Source: Solirubrobacterales bacterium
Lineage (GTDB): Bacteria; Actinomycetota; Thermoleophilia; Solirubrobacterales; 70-9
Length of the DNA: 64,000 bases
NCBI GenBank assembly: GCA_023958085.1
Contig: JAMLGI010000001.1
Coordinates: 310,001 to 374,000, forward strand
Direction: 5' to 3'
Part shown: in pieces, positions 8,398 to 16,736 of the stretch
Layout of the letters: each line of letters starts with the position of its first letter
Position numbering within the stretch: the stretch's first letter is position 1
Notes under the pieces: model-generated
Database searches by the model: none
What the model was told of the DNA's origin: nothing
What the model saw: the letters and a program-made list of their open reading frames with translations, nothing else
Program-made: the position numbers and the translations under genes

Positions 8398-10122
8398 ATG
8401 AGCGGGCCTCGACGCCAACCCAGACGCCGACATATCGGGATGAGGGTCTGGTTGGCCGCGGGCTTCGCGTTGGTCTGTGTGATCACCGCGACCATCCTCT
8501 TCCTGTTCGTCAGTCGCTCCAGTGAAAACCTGCTCTCGGAGAGGTCGAACGACCTCGCTTTCGGCCGGACCGCACGGCTGGCGGAGCGACTGGAGACGGA
8601 GGACGCCGATGTCGAGGCGGAGGTGAAGGCCGCCAACGGCGAGGGATTTTCCGCCTGGTATTTCGGCCAGAACGGTGAACTGATCGCCCCTGGTGGTGGC
8701 CGCCCCGCGTTCGACGGCGAGAACGCATACAGCGAAGTCAGAAACACTGCCCTGGCCGGGACCCGCAACTCGGCAGACATCGAGGACGGTGAGGTGACTC
8801 TGGTCGGAGTGCCGGTCCGCAACGGTGCGGAACAGATCGGAACCGTCGTCGGCCGCTACTCGCGCCCGGTCGTGCTTCGGGGTGCGCTCGAGGCCCTGCG
8901 CTCGGGCAGCCTCAGGACCGCGCTGATCGCGGTGCTCATCGGCACTCTGGTCGGGTTCGGGATCGCCTCCCTGATCACGGTGCGACTGAAGCGGCTCGCC
9001 ACCAAGGCGGACGACCTCGCCTCGGGTAATTTCGATGTGCGGCTGCCGGTGCGGGGAGCGGACGAGATCGCAGACCTCGCTCGCTCGCTCGACTCGATGC
9101 GTCTCGCGCTCAAGGAGAGTTTCCGTTCGCTCCGGGCCGACCGGGACAAGCTGACCGCAATCTTCGAGGGACTCAACGACGCGGTTCTGGTGGTCGACGA
9201 TGTGAGCGGGGCGATCCGCTACCGGAACTCGGCGGCGATCCCCTTGCTCGACTCGGACGAAAAGCCGCCGGAGGCGATGGTTCTGCCGATCCGGCGGGCC
9301 GCCCGCGAAGGGTTCGCGGCCCATCCGGCGATGAGGATCGGCGACAACGCCTACGCGCTCCAGGCGCGGGCCCTGCCCGACGACCAGTCGGTGCTGGTGG
9401 TGGTTCGTGACCGGACCGACGAGATGCGCAAGGAGTTCGCCGAACGTGACTTCGTCAGCAACGCGGCCCACGAGCTCCGCAATCCACTGGCCGGAATCTC
9501 GAGCGCGATCGAGGTGCTCCAGGGCGGGGCCAAGGACGACCCCGAGGCCCGCGACCACTTCCTCGAACGGCTCGCCGCAGACGTCGACCGGATGTCGCGG
9601 CTGACCCGGTCGCTGCTGACCCTGGCCCGGGTGGAGGCGCTCGGCGCCGGGGAGATCGAGGTGGTGGATGTGGCCTCCGCGGTCCAGGATGTCTGCTCCC
9701 AGGTCGAGGTCCCGGCCGGCCTCGATCTTGAGCAGGAGGTCGAACCCGATCTCGCCGCGAAGGCCGATCCGACCCTGCTCCGTCAGGTGGTTATCGGCCT
9801 GGTGACCAATGCCCTGAAGAACACCTCGGCACCCGGACGAGTCACCGTTCGGGGCAGCCGGGACGGCGATTCGGAGGTGCTGGTCGAGGTGATCGACACC
9901 GGCTCCGGCATCCCGCAGGCGGAGATCGAAAGGGTCTTCGAACGCTTCTACCGCCGGTCCTCGACCCGCCGCCAGGAGGGCTTCGGCCTGGGCCTCGCGA
10001 TCGCCCGTCGGATGGTCGATGTGATGGATGGCCACATGGGCGCACACTCGATCGAGGGCGAGGGCAGTACCTTTTGGGTCCGTCTACCCCTGATCGCCCA
10101 GACCGAGACCCCAGTCGCATGA
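8398..10122 (+). CDS. Sensor histidine kinase (HAMP, PAS-like, HisKA, HATPase)
   Basis: This 574-residue membrane kinase has a basic N-terminus, a first transmembrane segment (~residues 15-37), an extracytoplasmic sensor (~38-170), a second membrane segment (~180-200) and a HAMP linker (SLITVRLKRLATKADDLASGNFDVRL). A short PAS-like region follows (~245-340). The phosphoacceptor block NAAHELRNPL carries His358. The catalytic domain shows the N box (LVTNALKN), the G1 block DTGSGIP and a late GFGLGLAIAR block. The input signal cannot be told. The stop codon overlaps the response regulator's ATG, so the two form a two-component pair. Confidence 0.93.
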   Translation: MSGPRRQPRRRHIGMRVWLAAGFALVCVITATILFLFVSRSSENLLSERSNDLAFGRTARLAERLETEDADVEAEVKAANGEGFSAWYFGQNGELIAPGGGRPAFDGENAYSEVRNTALAGTRNSADIEDGEVTLVGVPVRNGAEQIGTVVGRYSRPVVLRGALEALRSGSLRTALIAVLIGTLVGFGIASLITVRLKRLATKADDLASGNFDVRLPVRGADEIADLARSLDSMRLALKESFRSLRADRDKLTAIFEGLNDAVLVVDDVSGAIRYRNSAAIPLLDSDEKPPEAMVLPIRRAAREGFAAHPAMRIGDNAYALQARALPDDQSVLVVVRDRTDEMRKEFAERDFVSNAAHELRNPLAGISSAIEVLQGGAKDDPEARDHFLERLAADVDRMSRLTRSLLTLARVEALGAGEIEVVDVASAVQDVCSQVEVPAGLDLEQEVEPDLAAKADPTLLRQVVIGLVTNALKNTSAPGRVTVRGSRDGDSEVLVEVIDTGSGIPQAEIERVFERFYRRSSTRRQEGFGLGLAIARRMVDVMDGHMGAHSIEGEGSTFWVRLPLIAQTETPVA

Positions 10123-10865
10123 ACCCCTTCACCCAGTCAACCGGCTCCGGCCCGAGTTCCGGATCCGTCGGCCGGATCCTGATCGCCGACGACGAACCTT
10201 CGGTCCGGGACTCGGTCGGTTACGCGCTGGTTCAGGAGGGCTTCGAGGTTTCACCGGCGATCGACGGGGTTGACGCCGAGGAGCAGCTCACCGGTGAGAT
10301 CGAGTTCGACCTGCTGATTCTCGACATCATGATGCCGGGCCGCAGCGGGCTTGACATCTGCCGGGAGGTCCGCTCCCGGTCCGCGGTGCCGATCATCATC
10401 CTCACCGCCAAGGACGCCGAGGTCGACAAGGTGGTCGGCCTCGAGGTCGGTGCCGACGACTACGTGACCAAGCCGTTCTCGGTGCGGGAGCTCCTCGGAC
10501 GGGTTCGAGCCCAGCTTCGCCGCCGTGAACTCGACCGGGCCCCGGCCGCCGAGCAGTCGAGAATCGTCGCCGGGCCGGTGACCATCGACCTGTCCCGCCA
10601 TGTGGTCACGGTGCGCGGCCGCACGATCAGCCTGACCCGCTCCGAGTTCCAGCTGCTGCGGCTGCTGGCTGCCCGACCCGGCCAGGTGTTCCGGCGTTCG
10701 GAGATCATGGAGGAGCTTTGGCAGACCGCATTCGACGGTGATGAACGGGCCTGCGACGTCCACATCTCGAACCTGCGCCAGAAGGTCGAGGCCGACCCCC
10801 AGCGTCCGGAGCTGGTGCTCACGGTCCGGGGTATCGGCTACAAGTTCGCCGATCCCGAGGACTGA
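10119..10865 (+). CDS. OmpR/PhoB-family response regulator
   Basis: The 248-residue regulator partners the kinase just upstream; its ATG overlaps the kinase stop (ATGA). A ~20-residue Ser/Gly-rich leader precedes the receiver domain (RILIADDEPSVRDSVG; phosphoacceptor Asp69 in LLILDIMMPG; switch Lys in DDYVTKPF). The winged-helix DNA-binding domain contains SLTRSEFQLLRLLAARPGQV and ends VRGIGYKFADPED. It probably binds direct repeats upstream of its targets. The adjacent P450 gene, 12 nt downstream, is an obvious candidate operon member. Confidence 0.94.
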   Translation: MNPFTQSTGSGPSSGSVGRILIADDEPSVRDSVGYALVQEGFEVSPAIDGVDAEEQLTGEIEFDLLILDIMMPGRSGLDICREVRSRSAVPIIILTAKDAEVDKVVGLEVGADDYVTKPFSVRELLGRVRAQLRRRELDRAPAAEQSRIVAGPVTIDLSRHVVTVRGRTISLTRSEFQLLRLLAARPGQVFRRSEIMEELWQTAFDGDERACDVHISNLRQKVEADPQRPELVLTVRGIGYKFADPED

Positions 10866-10877
10866 ACCGGGGCCGGA

Positions 10878-12107
10878 GTGAGATCGGTCGGAGATCTGCG
10901 GCTTCCCGGACTGGATCCGGGTGACCCGGAACTGAAGGGCCGTCGCTGGCACCGCACCGCCGGGGACCTGATCGAGTCCGGACACTGGCTGGCGCGCTCG
11001 CCGCAGGCGGTGATCGTGCTCGACCGGGAGGCGGGCGAGTTCTTCCTGCGATCCCGCTCCGCGGTTTCCCCCGGCCGGTCCCGCGAGGAGAATCCCGGGG
11101 TCGGTCCGGGTCCGCTTCACGACGAGATCGAGGGCAGCATCCTGAACCGGGAGGGAGAGAGCCACCACCGCCTTCGGGGGCTGGTCAGCCCCTCGTTTTC
11201 GCCCCGCGCCGTCAATCGGTGGCGTCCCGCAGTCAGGCAGATCCTGGACGGGCTGTGGGTGGATCTCCCGGGGGAGCGGTTCGATTTCGTCTCCGCCCTT
11301 GGTCGTCCCCTGCCCGTCCTCACGATGGCCCGGGTGCTGGACGTGTCGTCTGCCGATGCCCCCCGGTTGAACGAGTGGTCGCGCTGGGCCCGGCGCCAGC
11401 TCGATCCGGTTTCGCTCTCCGATCCCGAAGACGGCGCAGCCGGCCAGGTGAAACTCACCGAGTTCCGTGACTGGATCGACCCGTTGATTGCCGATCGCCG
11501 GGACGATCCCGGCGAGGACCTGATCAGCTCGCTGATCCGGACCGAGGAGGAGGGTGAGCGACTCACCGATGAGGAGGTACGAAGCCTGGTGCTGAACCTG
11601 CTTGCCGGCGGGGTCGAATCCACCCAGGCCCAGCTGGCTCACGGGATCCGGCTTCTGGCCGGGGCTCCGGAGCACTGGGAGGCTCTGCGCCGCGACCCGG
11701 AAGGGCTCGTTCCCCCCGCGGTCAGTGAAATCCTTCGCTTTGAACCCGCCGTTCCGTTCACCGCCCGCCGCCTGATCGAGGATCTCGAGTATCGCGACGT
11801 CCACTTCCCGGCCGGGACGGTGCTGATGATCTGCTCCTTCACTGGCAACCGGGACCGGGCGGGGTTCGAGCGATCGGGAGAGTTTGATCCGGGGCTCGAA
11901 CGGGGCGGTACCCGGCCCTTGACCTTCGGCGCCGGTATCCACTACTGCGTCGGTGTCAGCCTCGCCCGGGCCGAACTCGAGGAAGCCCTGCGGTTTCTGG
12001 TCGAGAGGGTGGAGCAGATCGAACTGGCCGACGAACCCGAGCTGGAGCCGGTCAACGGGATCTACGGAACGGAGTCCCTCTTTATCCGGATCCATCCGGC
12101 CGCATAG
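10878..12107 (+). CDS. Cytochrome P450
   Basis: The 409-residue soluble bacterial P450 binds heme through the Cys loop TFGAGIHYCVGVSLAR (Cys357). The I-helix oxygen-activation block is LLAGGVESTQ, so the usual AGxxT core is present with Glu where many P450s have Asp. The K-helix ExxR is EILR. The substrate is unknown, and no ferredoxin or ferredoxin reductase gene is adjacent. It starts at a GTG 12 nt after the response regulator stop, so co-transcription with the two-component pair is likely; a P450 directly in a kinase/regulator operon is uncommon. Confidence 0.92.
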   Translation: MRSVGDLRLPGLDPGDPELKGRRWHRTAGDLIESGHWLARSPQAVIVLDREAGEFFLRSRSAVSPGRSREENPGVGPGPLHDEIEGSILNREGESHHRLRGLVSPSFSPRAVNRWRPAVRQILDGLWVDLPGERFDFVSALGRPLPVLTMARVLDVSSADAPRLNEWSRWARRQLDPVSLSDPEDGAAGQVKLTEFRDWIDPLIADRRDDPGEDLISSLIRTEEEGERLTDEEVRSLVLNLLAGGVESTQAQLAHGIRLLAGAPEHWEALRRDPEGLVPPAVSEILRFEPAVPFTARRLIEDLEYRDVHFPAGTVLMICSFTGNRDRAGFERSGEFDPGLERGGTRPLTFGAGIHYCVGVSLARAELEEALRFLVERVEQIELADEPELEPVNGIYGTESLFIRIHPAA

Positions 12108-12149
12108 ATCCGGATCCCCGGCCGGCATCCTTGAGCCGCGGGAGGACCC

Positions 12150-12557
12150 TCAACCTTTGCGTCGGCAGCTCCAGATCGGGACCAGCGGCAGCAGGGTCAG
12201 CAACCCGAGACTGATCGTCTGCGCGGTCGCGTCCGTCGTGGAGAACCCCTGGAGGTGATCGAGATGGAAGATGAAGTGGATCACCTGGGAGAGGAGAAAC
12301 CCCCAGCAGAGTGGCAGTACCAGAGCCGGTGACGGGCGCCACGCCGCCCAGGCGAGGATCACCGAGAACCCAAGGTAAAGCCCGCCGACATCGCTGACCA
12401 GGTGATGGTTGTAGGGAGGCAGCAGTCGCACCCACGCCGCAAAGAATGGATAGTCGGAATAGAACGACTCGGGGGCGAACGTGGCGGTCACGCCGATCGA
12501 GAGCGTGGCCAGGGAGAGCAGGAGCAGGGGCACTGTGACGTTTCGAGGCCGGTCCAC
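12150..12557 (-). CDS. Conserved hypothetical four-helix membrane protein
   Basis: This 135-residue protein shows four hydrophobic segments (about residues 7-27, 55-72, 80-97 and 110-130) and ends in a short basic tail. Polar motifs PPYNHHLVSDVGG and HFIFHLDHLQG lie at membrane borders and are rich in His and Asp, which could mean ligand or cofactor contact. I do not recognise a named family with confidence; small DoxX- or DUF4345-like membrane proteins are the nearest resemblance. It converges on the P450 gene with a 42-bp gap. Confidence 0.6.
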   Translation of the reverse strand: MDRPRNVTVPLLLLSLATLSIGVTATFAPESFYSDYPFFAAWVRLLPPYNHHLVSDVGGLYLGFSVILAWAAWRPSPALVLPLCWGFLLSQVIHFIFHLDHLQGFSTTDATAQTISLGLLTLLPLVPIWSCRRKG

Positions 12558-12646
12558 CGGACCATTGTCACACCCGGGTGGGCGGTACCGGAGTGGCCGC
12601 CGGTCCGGTGGCTTCCGGACCGGATCCGGCAGCCCGGGCTGGTCGT

Positions 12647-13084
12647 TCAGGCCGGGTCTGCCGATAGCACCGTCACCGGTATTCCCGCCATCCCGGCGCT
12701 CCCCGCCAGACGCCGGTCCCCGGTTACCAGGGTTCCGCCGAGCCGCAGGGCGAGCGCACCGTAGGCGGCGTCGTACGCGGTCATGGAGTGGGTCACCGCC
12801 AGGGAGAGCGCGGCCGGCACCAGTTGGGCATCCATCGGGTGAAAGGCGAAGTCGTCAACCTCGGCCAGCGCCTCGATCGCGGTCATCGCCGAGGCCCGTT
12901 CAAGTTCGCCGCGCCCGACCCGTTTCCACAGCGCGTTCGCGCACTCGATCAGCAGGAGGTCCGGCGCGTGAAACTCGTCGCCGGCCTCGCGGTGTCGGAC
13001 GATCTCATCGCGGGCCGGCAGTGACAGTTCTTCCTCGATGTAGAGGGCGGTGATCACGCTCGCGTCGAGGACGATCCGGGTCAC
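12647..13084 (-). CDS. vapC: VapC-type PIN-domain toxin
   Basis: The 145-residue protein has the PIN nuclease fold signature: Asp in IVLDASVIT, Glu in LLLIECANALWK, Asp in TAYDAAYGALAL and Asp in LVTGDRRL, the acidic residues that bind Mg2+ or Mn2+. Proteins of this family are ribonucleases held inactive by the cognate antitoxin. It starts five nt after the stop of the FitA/VapB-like antitoxin, the standard antitoxin-first order. It appears intact. Confidence 0.9.
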   Translation of the reverse strand: MTRIVLDASVITALYIEEELSLPARDEIVRHREAGDEFHAPDLLLIECANALWKRVGRGELERASAMTAIEALAEVDDFAFHPMDAQLVPAALSLAVTHSMTAYDAAYGALALRLGGTLVTGDRRLAGSAGMAGIPVTVLSADPA

Positions 13085-13089
13085 ATCCT

Positions 13090-13335
13090 CTACCGGTCGC
13101 GATCCTCGCGGACCAGCTCGGCTGCTGTCGGTGATCCGGCCGGGAGAGTGTGCCTCGATCGGATTTCGTCCGATTTCCGGATCACGTCGTCAAGCGTTGT
13201 CCCGGAGCCGTTCGCGAGGCCGCGTTTCAGGACCTCGATCGCCTCGGCGTTGATCGAACGGCCAGCCGACTCAGCCTTGCCACGAAGCTGATCGTGCAGT
13301 TCGGTCGGAACGTTACGGACGTAAAGAGTAGCCAT
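13090..13335 (-). CDS. FitA/VapB-like ribbon-helix-helix antitoxin
   Basis: This 81-residue protein starts MATLYVRNVPTELHDQLRGKAESAGRS, the ribbon-helix-helix DNA-binding region of FitA-like antitoxins. The charged C-terminal half (DDVIRKSDEIRSRH...) would wrap the toxin. It lies directly upstream of the PIN toxin with a 5-nt gap. No Shine-Dalgarno sequence is visible before the ATG, and a -10-like TAGCAT lies 12 nt upstream on the coding strand, so the message may be leaderless. Confidence 0.86.
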   Translation of the reverse strand: MATLYVRNVPTELHDQLRGKAESAGRSINAEAIEVLKRGLANGSGTTLDDVIRKSDEIRSRHTLPAGSPTAAELVREDRDR

Positions 13336-13355
13336 GCTTGCGTAATGCTAGCATG
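13333..13355 (-). promoter_or_regulatory. Autoregulatory operator/promoter of the VapBC-type module
   Basis: A perfect 10-bp palindrome (ATGCTAGCAT, 13345-13354) overlaps a -10-like TAGCAT on the minus strand. An outer inverted repeat CATGCT (13333-13338) / AGCATG (13350-13355) reaches into the start codon. This is the expected place for the ribbon-helix-helix antitoxin to repress its own promoter. Confidence 0.5.
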
Positions 13356-13407
13356 GAGTCTTGGGGTCGATTCGGAATCGATCATCTAGCCTGTCGATGG
13401 TGGTCCG

Positions 13408-13878
13408 ATGATGCTCTACTTCGCTTTCGGCTCGAATCTGAGCGTCGCCCAGATGCGGGTCCGCTGCCCCGGATCCGAACCGGCCGGCCCGGCGCTGCTG
13501 CGTGGCCGTGATCTCGGTTTTTCCTACCGCTCGCAGAACTTCCCTCCCGGTGGGGCGGCCGATGTGGTCGAGAGTGAAGACGGTGGCGTCTGGGGCGCCC
13601 TCTACCGTCTCACCGCCCCGGATCTGGAGGCGCTGGACCGGTTCGAGTTCGTGGGGGACGGTGGCTACCGCCGGATCACGGTCGAGGTCGAACAGGAGGA
13701 CGAGCGGCTCCCGGCGCTCTGCTACGAGGTGGTTGACCGGCTCGGGTTCGAGCTCGCCCCGATCCCCGAGTACCGCCGGCTGATGATCGAGGGTGCCCGC
13801 GAACACGGGCTGCCGCAGGTCTGGATCGATTCACTCGAAGTCCGCTTCCGTGAGCTCGATCAACGCCGGGTCGCCTGA
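13408..13878 (+). CDS. Gamma-glutamylcyclotransferase (AIG2-like) family protein
   Basis: The 156-residue protein begins MMLYFAFGSNL, the nucleotide/substrate-loop signature (YxxYGSNL type) of the gamma-glutamylcyclotransferase fold. Known members release 5-oxoproline from gamma-glutamyl amines or peptides. The catalytic acidic residue probably lies in the DRFEFVGDGGYRR region. ATG codons at 13408 and 13411 are both possible starts. It stands alone between the toxin-antitoxin module and tRNA-Ser, so context does not reveal the substrate. Confidence 0.82.
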   Translation: MMLYFAFGSNLSVAQMRVRCPGSEPAGPALLRGRDLGFSYRSQNFPPGGAADVVESEDGGVWGALYRLTAPDLEALDRFEFVGDGGYRRITVEVEQEDERLPALCYEVVDRLGFELAPIPEYRRLMIEGAREHGLPQVWIDSLEVRFRELDQRRVA

Positions 13879-13950
13879 CCTTCCGGGGATCCGTTTCTGA
13901 CCGGTGAGGTCCGCGCTCCGGGCGCTGCAGCCGGGGTCCGGCGAGGAAAG

Positions 13951-14039
13951 CGGAGGGGGAGGGATTCGAACCCTCGATACGCCGTAAGACGCATGCCGGT
14001 TTTCAAGACCGGTGCATTCAACCGCTCTGCCACCCCTCC
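13951..14039 (-). tRNA. tRNA-Ser (UGA)
   Basis: Read on the minus strand, the gene starts GGAGGGG and ends CCCCTCC plus discriminator G, a perfect 7-bp acceptor stem. The anticodon arm CCGGTCTTGAAAACCGG contains the loop with anticodon TGA. A long variable arm and the T-arm GAGGG-TTCGAAT-CCCTC complete a class II serine tRNA of 89 nt. CCA is not encoded. Confidence 0.96.
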
Positions 14040-14187
14040 GGGACGGGTCCGATTCTGGCGACCGGGCCGAGCGAGGGCAGTTTCTCAGGAATGGGCCGGG
14101 TCCGGTGGTCGAGCCACTGCCCGAACCGGCTGGTGTCGGTCCGGTCCCTCCGTGCGGATGCGTGGGCTCCGCTGACAGAATGGGCCG

Positions 14188-15369
14188 GTGCGCCGCCTGC
14201 TCATCCTCGCCTGCGTGTGTGTCTTCCTCGAGGTCACCTTCTTCGCGGTGCTCACTCCGCTCCTGCCGACGTTCAAACAGGACCACCAGCTGAGCGAAGG
14301 TGCCGCCGGGATCCTGGCCGGCGCTTTCGCGGCCGGTTCGCTCGTGTTCGCGCTGCCGGGCGGCTGGATGGCGGCCCGGGTCGGTCCCCGGAAGTCGGTG
14401 ATCACCGGGCTGGCGGGGCTCGGGGTCTTCAGCACGGTTTTCGGGTTCGCCGACCACATCGTTGTCCTCGACGCTTCCCGGTTTCTCCAGGGGGCCTTCG
14501 GATCGCTGGTCTGGAGCGGCTCTATCGCCTGGGTGGTCTCGGCCGGTCCGGCCGCGCGACGGGGCGCCCTGCTCGGAACGGTGATGGCCTCGGCGGTGGT
14601 CGGGGAGATGCTCGGGGCCCCGCTCGGAGCGCTCGCACATGTGCTCGGGACCGAGGTCGTGTTCGGTGCGGTCATCTTCATTGCCGCCGGCCTGATCGCG
14701 GTTGCCGTGACCGTTCCCGATGCGGCGGAGGCCGATGGACAGAGTCTTCAGGAGGCCCGATTCCGGCTCCGCGGATCGGTCGTGCCCCGTGCCGTGCTGA
14801 TGATGGCTGCCTCCCCGATCGCCTTCGGGCTGCTCGTGTTCGCCGCCCCGCTGCGGATGGACGATCTGGGGGCCGGGCCGGGCCTGATCGCCGCCGCTTT
14901 CGCCTGCGGTTCGCTGGTCGAGGCGACGATCGGTCCGATGACCGGGCGGCTGAGCGACCGGGTCGGCCGGACCGCCCCCTTCTTCATCGGCTCGATGGCC
15001 CTGGCGGCGGCGGTGGTTGGACTTGGCGTCTTCGACGTTCTGCCGCTGCTCTTCATTTCGGTGGTGGTTGCCGCCTTCGGGGCCGGGTTCGCGATCACTC
15101 CGGCGAGTGCCCTGGTCAGCGAGGCAGCCACCTCCGCCGGCTTGAACCAGGGCTACGCCTCCGGCGGGGCGAACATGGCCTGGGGCGGGGGGCAGATGGT
15201 CGGTGCGGTTGCCGGCGGGATGCTGGCACAGCAGTTCGGGTTCCTGGTGCCCTGCCTGATCACCGCGGTCTTTGTTGCGGCGATCGGGCTGATGGCACGG
15301 AAGCTGAACGAGCCGATCCTCCAGGTGACCGGGGAGCACCCGATCGCAGTCGATCCCGGGGCGCGATGA
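14188..15369 (+). CDS. MFS transporter
   Basis: The product is a 393-residue major facilitator with about 12 hydrophobic segments. The loop 2-3 block GGWMAARVGPRKSV matches the MFS motif A region, and the second half repeats it as GRLSDRVGRTAPF. A central cytoplasmic loop lies at about residues 175-195 (DAAEADGQSLQEARFR). It probably exports small molecules by proton antiport; the substrate is unknown. It begins at a GTG and ends just before the flavin oxidase, possibly in the same transcript. Confidence 0.87.
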   Translation: MRRLLILACVCVFLEVTFFAVLTPLLPTFKQDHQLSEGAAGILAGAFAAGSLVFALPGGWMAARVGPRKSVITGLAGLGVFSTVFGFADHIVVLDASRFLQGAFGSLVWSGSIAWVVSAGPAARRGALLGTVMASAVVGEMLGAPLGALAHVLGTEVVFGAVIFIAAGLIAVAVTVPDAAEADGQSLQEARFRLRGSVVPRAVLMMAASPIAFGLLVFAAPLRMDDLGAGPGLIAAAFACGSLVEATIGPMTGRLSDRVGRTAPFFIGSMALAAAVVGLGVFDVLPLLFISVVVAAFGAGFAITPASALVSEAATSAGLNQGYASGGANMAWGGGQMVGAVAGGMLAQQFGFLVPCLITAVFVAAIGLMARKLNEPILQVTGEHPIAVDPGAR

Positions 15370-15391
15370 TGTGGAAATGAGAGGAGAGGGC

Positions 15392-16687
15392 ATGACGACG
15401 GAATGGGTCAACTGGTCCGGTGGCCAGAGCTGCCGGCCGGCGGAACGGGTCCGCCCGTCCGGGCGCGGTGAGCTGGCGGAGGTCGTCGCCAGTGCCGCCG
15501 GGGCCGGGCGGCAGATCACGGTCCCCGGATCCGGACACTCCTTCACCGCGACCGCCCTGACCGAGGACCTGATGGTGGACATCGGGGCCCTCTCCGGGGT
15601 GCTCGCAGCCGACCGTTCGAGCGGCCTGGTCAAGGTCGGTGGCGGCACCGTGCTGGCAGACCTCAACCGGGGCCTTGACTCGCTCGGTCTGGCGATGGCC
15701 AACCTCGGAGACATCGACCGGCAGACGATCGCCGGGGCGATCTCCACCGCGACCCACGGAACCGGCGCCGGCTTCGGCAACATCCCGGCCCAGGTCGCGG
15801 AGATTGAGTTGATGGGTCCGGATGGAGTCGTTCGGACCTTCGGACCCGAGGACGGGGACCGCTTCCGGGCTGCCCGGGTCGGGGTCGGGGCGCTCGGGAT
15901 CATCACCGCGGTCACCCTCCGGACGGTTCCGGCATTCGACCTTCACCGGGTCGACGAACCGATGGATCTCGACGACGTGCTTTCCAACTTCCATGAACTG
16001 GCCGCCGGGAACGACCACTTCGAGTTCTTCGTGTTCCCCCGGACCACCCGGCCGCTGGTGATCCGTCGAAACCGGACCGACCGGGCCCGGGCGCCCCGCC
16101 ACCCGGTCGAACGGTTCCTCGGGGACGTCGTGATCGAGAACGGGCTGGGCGACCTCGCGTTGCGGACCGTCGGCAAGTTCCCGGGGATGATCCCCCAGCT
16201 CGCCCGTTTCTCCACCGCCTTCATGTCGCAGGCCGAGCAGGTGGATGTGTCCCACCGGGTGTTCGCCAACTTCCGGACGATCCGCTTCGAGGAGATGGAG
16301 TACGCGCTACCGAGGGAGGCGGGGCCGGAGGCGCTCTCCCGGGTGCTGGCCCTGATCGAAGGCGAGAACTTCCCGATCGCGATGCCGATCGAGTGCCGGG
16401 TGGTCGCCGCCGACGACGCCCTGCTCAGCCCGACCAGCGAGCGGGATGCGACCTACATCGCGGTCCACCAGCACCGGGGGCAGGAGTGGCGGCCGTACTT
16501 CGCGGCAATCGAGGAGATCTTCGCCGAGCACGGTGGCCGACCCCACTGGGGCAAACGTCACACCAGAGATGCGGTCGCCCTGGCGGCGCTCTACCCGGGA
16601 TGGGACCGGTTCGCGGGAGTTCGCGACGAGCTTGATCCGGAACGCACCTTCACCAACGGCTACGTGAGTCGGGTACTCGGTCCCTGA
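15392..16687 (+). CDS. FAD-linked oxidase, L-gulono/D-arabinono-lactone oxidase type
   Basis: The 431-residue protein has a PCMH-type FAD domain (PGSGHSFTATA, whose His is the usual covalent flavin site in this family; ATHGTGAGFGN; GALGIITAVTL) and a C-terminal ALO domain ending in the HWGKRHT block. Family members oxidise aldonolactones or alditols with O2. The exact substrate is not deducible; an alditol oxidase or a Rv1771-like gulonolactone dehydrogenase are both possible. The ATG at 15392 was chosen because GAGAGGAGAGG immediately upstream is a strong ribosome-binding site; an ATG at 15371 in the same frame is less likely. Confidence 0.87.
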   Translation: MTTEWVNWSGGQSCRPAERVRPSGRGELAEVVASAAGAGRQITVPGSGHSFTATALTEDLMVDIGALSGVLAADRSSGLVKVGGGTVLADLNRGLDSLGLAMANLGDIDRQTIAGAISTATHGTGAGFGNIPAQVAEIELMGPDGVVRTFGPEDGDRFRAARVGVGALGIITAVTLRTVPAFDLHRVDEPMDLDDVLSNFHELAAGNDHFEFFVFPRTTRPLVIRRNRTDRARAPRHPVERFLGDVVIENGLGDLALRTVGKFPGMIPQLARFSTAFMSQAEQVDVSHRVFANFRTIRFEEMEYALPREAGPEALSRVLALIEGENFPIAMPIECRVVAADDALLSPTSERDATYIAVHQHRGQEWRPYFAAIEEIFAEHGGRPHWGKRHTRDAVALAALYPGWDRFAGVRDELDPERTFTNGYVSRVLGP

Positions 16688-16691
16688 AACC

Positions 16692-16717
16692 CTAACCGGA
16701 CCTCCGAGTCCGGTTAG
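16692..16717. promoter_or_regulatory. Inverted repeat, probable TetR operator
   Basis: CTAACCGGAC (16692-16701) and GTCCGGTTAG (16708-16717) form a perfect 10-bp inverted repeat with a 6-nt spacer. It lies 19 bp before the MFS start at 16737, whose gene overlaps a tetR gene. Position and shape fit a TetR-family operator controlling the exporter and the regulator. A terminator for the flavin oxidase is the alternative, but no T-run follows. Confidence 0.6.
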
Positions 16718-16736
16718 CTGCTACTGTTCCGGACCG

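Noticed and set aside
13831-15915. Long minus-strand open frame of 694 codons across tRNA-Ser and the MFS gene
   Set aside because: It is antisense to a well-supported transporter and oxidase, crosses a tRNA, and its translation is Arg/Gly/Pro-rich low complexity, as expected from GC-rich codon structure.
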